Of a DNA stretch of 27,954 nt, positions 23,930 to 27,954 are shown piece after piece. The translations under genes were made by a program, and so were the position numbers. The DNA is taken from the NCBI GenBank assembly GCA_036734085.1, contig DAIMZF010000034.1, forward strand, positions 1 through 27,954. The letters are read 5' to 3'. Source of the stretch: J038 sp036734085. Its GTDB lineage: Bacteria; Chloroflexota; Anaerolineae; Aggregatilineales; Phototrophicaceae. Position 1 is the first letter of the stretch. Each line of letters begins with the position of its first letter. Under the pieces are notes generated by a model. That model was not told the origin of the DNA. It searched no databases and was given only the letters and a program-made list of their open reading frames with translations.

Positions 23930-24681
23930 TATTCTTTACCCAGATACGCTTCTATGACCAACGGATTTTGACGGATTTCTGTGGGCGTACCATGCGCGAT
24001 AATCTGTCCGAAGTTTAAAACGTACACTTCATCACATACCTGATGAATTAGCGACATATCATGCTCTATGACGAGCACAGATAATCCTTTTTGCGGCAAC
24101 TGGACAATTTGTTCGCCTAATTCGCGTGTTTCGGTCGGGTTCATCCCTGCCGTTGGCTCATCCAACAGGATAAGTTTGGGATTAGTCGCTAATGCCCGCG
24201 CCATCTCCAAACGGCGTTGAGCACCATACGGGAGCGTCCCTGCGGGGATGTTGGCGACATCCGTTAAATTGAACTGTGTAATAAGCTCGTATGCCCGTTG
24301 TTTTAAAGCGCGTTCTTCCCGGAGGAATGTTGGCATAAAAACTATCGCCTCTAACAAAGATGCATGGCCCTGCCCGTGCTGGCCGATGATGAGGTTTTCA
24401 AAAGTAGTCATATCATTAAATAAGCGGATGTTTTGATAGGTTCTAGCGATGCCGTAGCGACTGATTTTATGGGGTGTGCTAGCATGAATCGCTTTACCCT
24501 CAAATGTAATTTGTCCGCTTGAGGGGTGGTCTAGGCCGCTGATATTGTTGATAAGCGTTGTTTTGCCTGCTCCGTTTGGGCCAATCAACCCGATGATACG
24601 CCCTTGTCCTACCTTCAAATTGACATTGTATAAGGCTTGTAAGCCGCCAAAATTTCGTGAGACATCGTGTAGTTCCAACAT
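23929..24681 (-). CDS. livG: Branched-chain amino acid-type ABC transporter ATPase LivG
   Basis: A 250-residue ATPase. Walker A is GPNGAGKT (34-41), the signature is a variant (LPYGAQRRLEMARAL), Walker B is PKLILLDEPTAGMNP, and the H loop is VIEHDMSL. GIARTYQNIRLFNDMTTFENLIIGQH is a LivG hallmark. It begins one base after the livM stop (TGAGATG), implying coupled translation. It powers import together with LivF. Confidence 0.94.
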   Translation of the reverse strand: MLELHDVSRNFGGLQALYNVNLKVGQGRIIGLIGPNGAGKTTLINNISGLDHPSSGQITFEGKAIHASTPHKISRYGIARTYQNIRLFNDMTTFENLIIGQHGQGHASLLEAIVFMPTFLREERALKQRAYELITQFNLTDVANIPAGTLPYGAQRRLEMARALATNPKLILLDEPTAGMNPTETRELGEQIVQLPQKGLSVLVIEHDMSLIHQVCDEVYVLNFGQIIAHGTPTEIRQNPLVIEAYLGKE

Positions 24682-24682
24682 C

Positions 24683-25657
24683 TCAATGATCCTCTGCCGA
24701 CGCTGATGTGGTTGGTGCTTGCAATCGTCGCTTAGCAGATTGCCATAATTTGCGCCAACCTTGCGGATTAATTAGACCGCCGGGTAGGTACACAATGACG
24801 AGGAGTAACACGAGACCACTAAAGATACCGCGAAGTTCGTTAAATCGCCGCAAGACCTCCGGCAAGGCAGTGAGCACCAATCCGCCGACGATAGGCCCAA
24901 CCCAAGTGGACGTACCTCCCAGGACTGCGAACGCGAGAATATCAACGGCACGGTCAAAGCCGAACATATCCGGCGTAACGATACGTGTTAGATGCCCGTT
25001 GAATGCCCCTGCCGCACCCGCCAACATTGCGGAGAATATAAATACGACATTCTTGACATAAACAACGTTAATCCCCATAGTCGCCGCTACACGTTCATCC
25101 TGGCGGATTGCCGCCATAGACCGCCCGAAACGAGAGCGATGTAACCTTGTAAGTAAAAAAATAACAACAATCAAAAACAGGATAAGATGCCATGTCTCTG
25201 TGAGTTTTGCGACGTTTCGTACGCCACGCCCACCGCCAAATAATTCGTATCGGCGTAATTCCGCGCCCTGAAACGTGTTGAAATAACTTAAAATGAGGTT
25301 ATCGACATTTAAGAAAAATATACGGATGACTTCCCCGAAACCTATCGTAGCGATAGCCAAATAAATGTCTCGTAATCGCAATACCGGCAGGCCAATAGGA
25401 ACCGCAACTATTGCACAGATGATCATGCTTAAAAGTAAGGCGCTCCCCAGCGAAAAGCCTAGCTCTTTGGTCAGCAATACGCTAACATACGCGCCAATTG
25501 CCATAAATCCTGCATTTGCCAGTGAAAACATGCCCGTTTGAAGCAACAGATACATACTAATGCCTAAGATGGCATTGACCAACATAAATTGTAAAACTGG
25601 CTCTGTAACACCGATGGGGCGTAAAATGCTGAGTAAGGCTTCGATTATCGGATCCAT
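24683..25657 (-). CDS. livM: Branched-chain amino acid-type ABC transporter permease LivM
   Basis: A 324-residue permease with about eight to ten hydrophobic segments. Family blocks: SLANAGFMAIGAYVSVLLT near the N terminus, LRLRDIYLAIATIGFGEVIRIF, and the ATPase-docking loop GRSMAAIRQDERVAATMGINVVYVK. The C-terminal tail is short and charged. GAGGA five bases before ATG 25657. It lies 10 bp downstream of livH and would pair with LivH in the membrane. Confidence 0.93.
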   Translation of the reverse strand: MDPIIEALLSILRPIGVTEPVLQFMLVNAILGISMYLLLQTGMFSLANAGFMAIGAYVSVLLTKELGFSLGSALLLSMIICAIVAVPIGLPVLRLRDIYLAIATIGFGEVIRIFFLNVDNLILSYFNTFQGAELRRYELFGGGRGVRNVAKLTETWHLILFLIVVIFLLTRLHRSRFGRSMAAIRQDERVAATMGINVVYVKNVVFIFSAMLAGAAGAFNGHLTRIVTPDMFGFDRAVDILAFAVLGGTSTWVGPIVGGLVLTALPEVLRRFNELRGIFSGLVLLLVIVYLPGGLINPQGWRKLWQSAKRRLQAPTTSASAEDH

Positions 25658-25667
25658 AGTGTCCTCA

Positions 25668-26576
25668 TCAAGCCCGTGTGGATTCTGGCTGACCTAAAAT
25701 ACCCTGAGGCCGCACCAATAAAATAACAAACAGTAAGCTAAATACCAAGGCGTCACGGTAACTACTGCCCACTGTATCCACGCTGAAAATTTGTATGCCA
25801 GCCACGATAAACCCGCCTAGTACAGCCCCGTTGATGCTCCCCATCCCGCCTAATACAATGGCAGTCAAGCCGATGAGTGCGATATTCTGGCCGATGAAAG
25901 GGTCAACCACGTTAGTAATCAATGCATAAAACACACCTGCCATACCGCCTAATGCACCTGCTAAGAAGAACGTCAACAAGAAGATACGGTTTACATCAAT
26001 GCCGAGCAAGCTGGCTGTACGCTGGTTAAAAGCCACTGCGCGCATCTGCTGGCCGAGCGAAGTACGTGTGACGAGGTACTGAAGCAACACCATGATAATA
26101 AGCGCGGCAATGATAACGATGAGCCTTGCGGGGGTAATGCGTAAATTAAGCTCTTCAATGATGATTGCTTGACGTGGGATAAGATCGCGCGGATAAGCGG
26201 CTTCAACCCGGCTGTATATGCGGATAAAGAGCAGTTGAGCGATGTTGACCAGCAGGATAGCCGCCCCGATACTACTAATCAATTGTGCGATGCGTGCCGC
26301 ACCACGCTTTCTTAAAGGCCGGAAAGCGATAATTTCCAGCATGACACTGATGATGCCTGTGCCAATCATGGCCGCGATCAGTGCCACCCACAACGGCTGA
26401 CCGAGCTTATCCGTGACCAGTAAGCCGATGAATGCCCCCCACATAAACAGGGCGCTGTGTGCTAAGTTCAATACACCCAAGACGCTGAATACCAGCGAAT
26501 ATCCAAGCGCAAACAGGGCATAGATTGAACCGAGTGAGATAACATTGATAATCTGTTGAAAAAATGTGCTATCCAT
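25668..26576 (-). CDS. livH: Branched-chain amino acid-type ABC transporter permease LivH
   Basis: A 302-residue permease. The N terminus (DSTFFQQIINVISLGSIYALFALGYSLVFSVLGVLNLAHSALFMWGAFIG) matches the LivH start well, and the docking loop is LGQQMRAVAFNQRTASLLGIDVNRI. The start is uncertain. ATG 26576 gives a normal N terminus but has no clear ribosome site. An in-frame ATG at 26606 would add ten residues and lies inside the 3' arm of a 13-bp hairpin. I prefer 26576. Gene order livJ-livH-livM-livG-livF is the canonical HAAT order. Confidence 0.9.
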   Translation of the reverse strand: MDSTFFQQIINVISLGSIYALFALGYSLVFSVLGVLNLAHSALFMWGAFIGLLVTDKLGQPLWVALIAAMIGTGIISVMLEIIAFRPLRKRGAARIAQLISSIGAAILLVNIAQLLFIRIYSRVEAAYPRDLIPRQAIIIEELNLRITPARLIVIIAALIIMVLLQYLVTRTSLGQQMRAVAFNQRTASLLGIDVNRIFLLTFFLAGALGGMAGVFYALITNVVDPFIGQNIALIGLTAIVLGGMGSINGAVLGGFIVAGIQIFSVDTVGSSYRDALVFSLLFVILLVRPQGILGQPESTRA

Positions 26577-26601
26577 TGGGAACGCCGCGCTTTTTGGTTG
26601 G

Positions 26602-26642
26602 CGCATACTTGAGATATAAAGTTATTACCTCTCAAGTATGCG
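26602..26642 (-). terminator. Perfect inverted repeat between livJ and livH
   Basis: 13-bp perfect repeat: CGCATACTTGAGA at 26602-26614 and its complement at 26630-26642, with a 15-nt AT-rich loop. It lies just after the livJ stop (26657). No T run follows on the minus strand, so partial termination or protection of the livJ mRNA end is likelier than full stop. The alternative livH ATG (26606) is in the second arm. Confidence 0.6.
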
Positions 26643-26656
26643 TCGTGAACAAATAC

Positions 26657-27865
26657 TTATTCCATTTCTTCGATAGCAAGTGCAAGCGGAGCAAACGCGC
26701 CATCAAACACAATTTGTGCGATAGGATCATGTACCGGGTCGCGGTTTTCATCAAAGCTGAATAACCCAAGTGGGCTGGGGAAATCCTCTATGGCGGCTAG
26801 TGCATCGCGGATGTCGCTCTTATCGTCAGAATCCGCGCAACGGATGGCGGTTGCTACTAACCATGCCCCTGTGTAAGCTTGTGCGGCGAATTGGTCAGGC
26901 TCTACCCCATAGGCTTCTAAAAACGCTTCCTGGAAGGCAAGACTGCTTGGTTCCGGGTCGGGGTCGCCGATGTTCCACGCGGCACCCACGATAACACCTT
27001 CGGAGTCTTCGCCGGTCTGTTCGATGACAGCAGGGGAGTTAAAGCCGTTACCACCGATGATGGGGCCATCAAAGCCGAGTTCACGCGCCTGTATGATGAT
27101 TTGTACAGCCTCTGCCGCCAGTGCGGAGACAATTAATGCATCGGGTTGGCGTGCAATCAGGCTGGTAAGTTGGGAACTGTAATCGCGGTCGCCACGCGCA
27201 AATGTTTCTGTGCCTAAAATTTCAACATCATTATCTTCCAGCGCGTCTAAAAATACATCATAGCCACTGATGGTAAAGTCGTCATCGTCACCATACATCA
27301 CGGCAACTTGTTCAAGTCCCAGTAATTCCACAGCTTGCCCAACTGTGCCGGGAATAACGGCGGATTCTGGCAGGCTGTTGCGGAATACAAAGTCGCCCAT
27401 ATCTGTGATGCCAATAGCCGTATTGCTAACACCCATCACGACGGTACCGTTTTCCTGTGCGATAGGGTCGGCGGCGAATGCTTCGGTGGAAAGTGTGGGC
27501 CCTAGTACAGCGATAACGCCATCTTCAACCACTAATTTTTCCATAGCGGCAATGGCTTGTTGGGCGTTTCCAGCAGAGTCTTCAAACAATGCGGCTAGTG
27601 TTACATCATCCCCTAAATAAGCCCATGCGTTGACTTCGCTGATGGCTAATTCAACAGCTTGGCGCTGGGAGATTCCATAAACAGAGACAGCTTCGGACAA
27701 GCCAAAAATCGCGCCTATTGTCACAGTTGATGGTAGGTTTTGTGGTGTGGGGCATTCATCCCAAAAGCCTATGGGCGGGGTTTCTTCGTCCTGTGCTTGG
27801 ACAATACTGCCAACGGAGAGCATAAGCATGATGAAAAAACTTAAAATTATGTGTAATTTTCTCAT
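26657..27865 (-). CDS. livJ: Branched-chain amino acid-type ABC transporter substrate-binding protein (LivJ-like)
   Basis: A 402-residue secreted protein. The signal peptide is MRKLHIILSFFIMLMLSVGSIVQA, with cleavage likely after VQA (residue 24), and there is no lipobox. The mature part has the type-I binding-protein fold: TIGAIFGLSEAVSVYGISQRQAVELAISEVN, VIAVLGPTLSTEAFAADPIAQENGTVVMGVSNTA, VAVMYGDDDDFTISGYDVF and RDYSSQLTSLIARQPDALIVSA. Two Cys (near residues 38 and 343) could form a disulfide. Family members bind branched-chain amino acids, but also amides, urea or other acids, so the substrate is open. AAAGG nine bases before ATG 27865. Confidence 0.92.
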   Translation of the reverse strand: MRKLHIILSFFIMLMLSVGSIVQAQDEETPPIGFWDECPTPQNLPSTVTIGAIFGLSEAVSVYGISQRQAVELAISEVNAWAYLGDDVTLAALFEDSAGNAQQAIAAMEKLVVEDGVIAVLGPTLSTEAFAADPIAQENGTVVMGVSNTAIGITDMGDFVFRNSLPESAVIPGTVGQAVELLGLEQVAVMYGDDDDFTISGYDVFLDALEDNDVEILGTETFARGDRDYSSQLTSLIARQPDALIVSALAAEAVQIIIQARELGFDGPIIGGNGFNSPAVIEQTGEDSEGVIVGAAWNIGDPDPEPSSLAFQEAFLEAYGVEPDQFAAQAYTGAWLVATAIRCADSDDKSDIRDALAAIEDFPSPLGLFSFDENRDPVHDPIAQIVFDGAFAPLALAIEEME

Positions 27866-27912
27866 GAGAATAACCTTTCCATAAATAACAAAAAACGTAA
27901 ATTTTAAGCGTA

Positions 27913-27941
27913 AGTGTACAAAATGTTGTCACCCTATGCAA
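27913..27941 (-). promoter_or_regulatory. Candidate promoter of the liv operon
   Basis: On the minus strand TTGCAT (27941-27936), a 17-bp spacer and TACACT (27918-27913), about 48 bp before livJ. The boxes are imperfect, so confidence is low. Confidence 0.35.
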
Positions 27942-27954
27942 ATATTGTGTAGCA

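Noticed and set aside
1..27954. CRISPR arrays, insertion sequences, integrases or phage genes
   Set aside because: No regularly spaced long repeats, transposase or integrase motifs, or terminal inverted repeats with target duplications were seen.

Overview
The window has moderate GC and is densely coded; every intergenic gap is under 300 bp. The gene content suggests a Chloroflexota-type bacterium: a hybrid ammonium-transporter/histidine kinase, a Ser/Thr kinase-ATPase-TPR giant, two-FHA and MscS proteins, tRNA-Trp next to secE-nusG-rplK-rplA, and secreted binding proteins without a lipobox. That assignment comes from family recollection, not from any search.

Layout. (1) 1-7172, plus strand: a signalling operon. 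A 5'-truncated Amt ammonium channel is fused to HAMP-like, PAS, PAS, histidine kinase and two receiver domains. A stand-alone receiver follows (1-nt overlap), then a protein kinase-AAA-TPR protein (12-nt gap). A perfect 14-bp hairpin over the last stop separates it from (2) 7199-9042: a minus-strand NAD-binding epimerase-like SDR divergent from a WHG-type TetR regulator, with palindromes on the SDR -10 box. (3) 9080-17040, plus strand: a LacI-regulated sugar cluster with LacI regulator, binding protein, two permeases, GT4 glycosyltransferase and GH13_18 sugar phosphorylase. The LacI promoter carries two near-identical operators, one exactly filling the -35/-10 spacer. No ATPase subunit is encoded, so a shared MsmX/MalK-type ATPase elsewhere is implied. 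(4) 17047-19013, minus strand: a two-FHA protein and an MscS-type channel. (5) 19167-21900, plus strand: tRNA-Trp(CCA), secE, nusG, rplK and rplA, closed by two strong hairpin terminators; rplJ/rplL do not follow. A structure between rplK and rplA resembles the 23S rRNA L1-binding site and ends directly at the rplA Shine-Dalgarno. (6) 21920-27941, minus strand: a complete Liv-type (HAAT) ABC transporter livJHMGF with a fold-III PLP decarboxylase downstream.

How they fit together: region 1 looks like an ammonium-sensing phosphorelay coupled to Ser/Thr phosphorylation. Region 3 looks like uptake and phosphorolysis of an alpha-glucoside, possibly glucosylglycerate-like. Region 6 imports amino acids or amides and decarboxylates a basic amino acid. 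The strongest candidate for an under-described system is the Amt-kinase/receiver/Ser-Thr-kinase operon. The regulatory DNA (LacI operators, the L1 leader mimic, hairpins between binding-protein and permease genes in both transporters) is the next most interesting layer.
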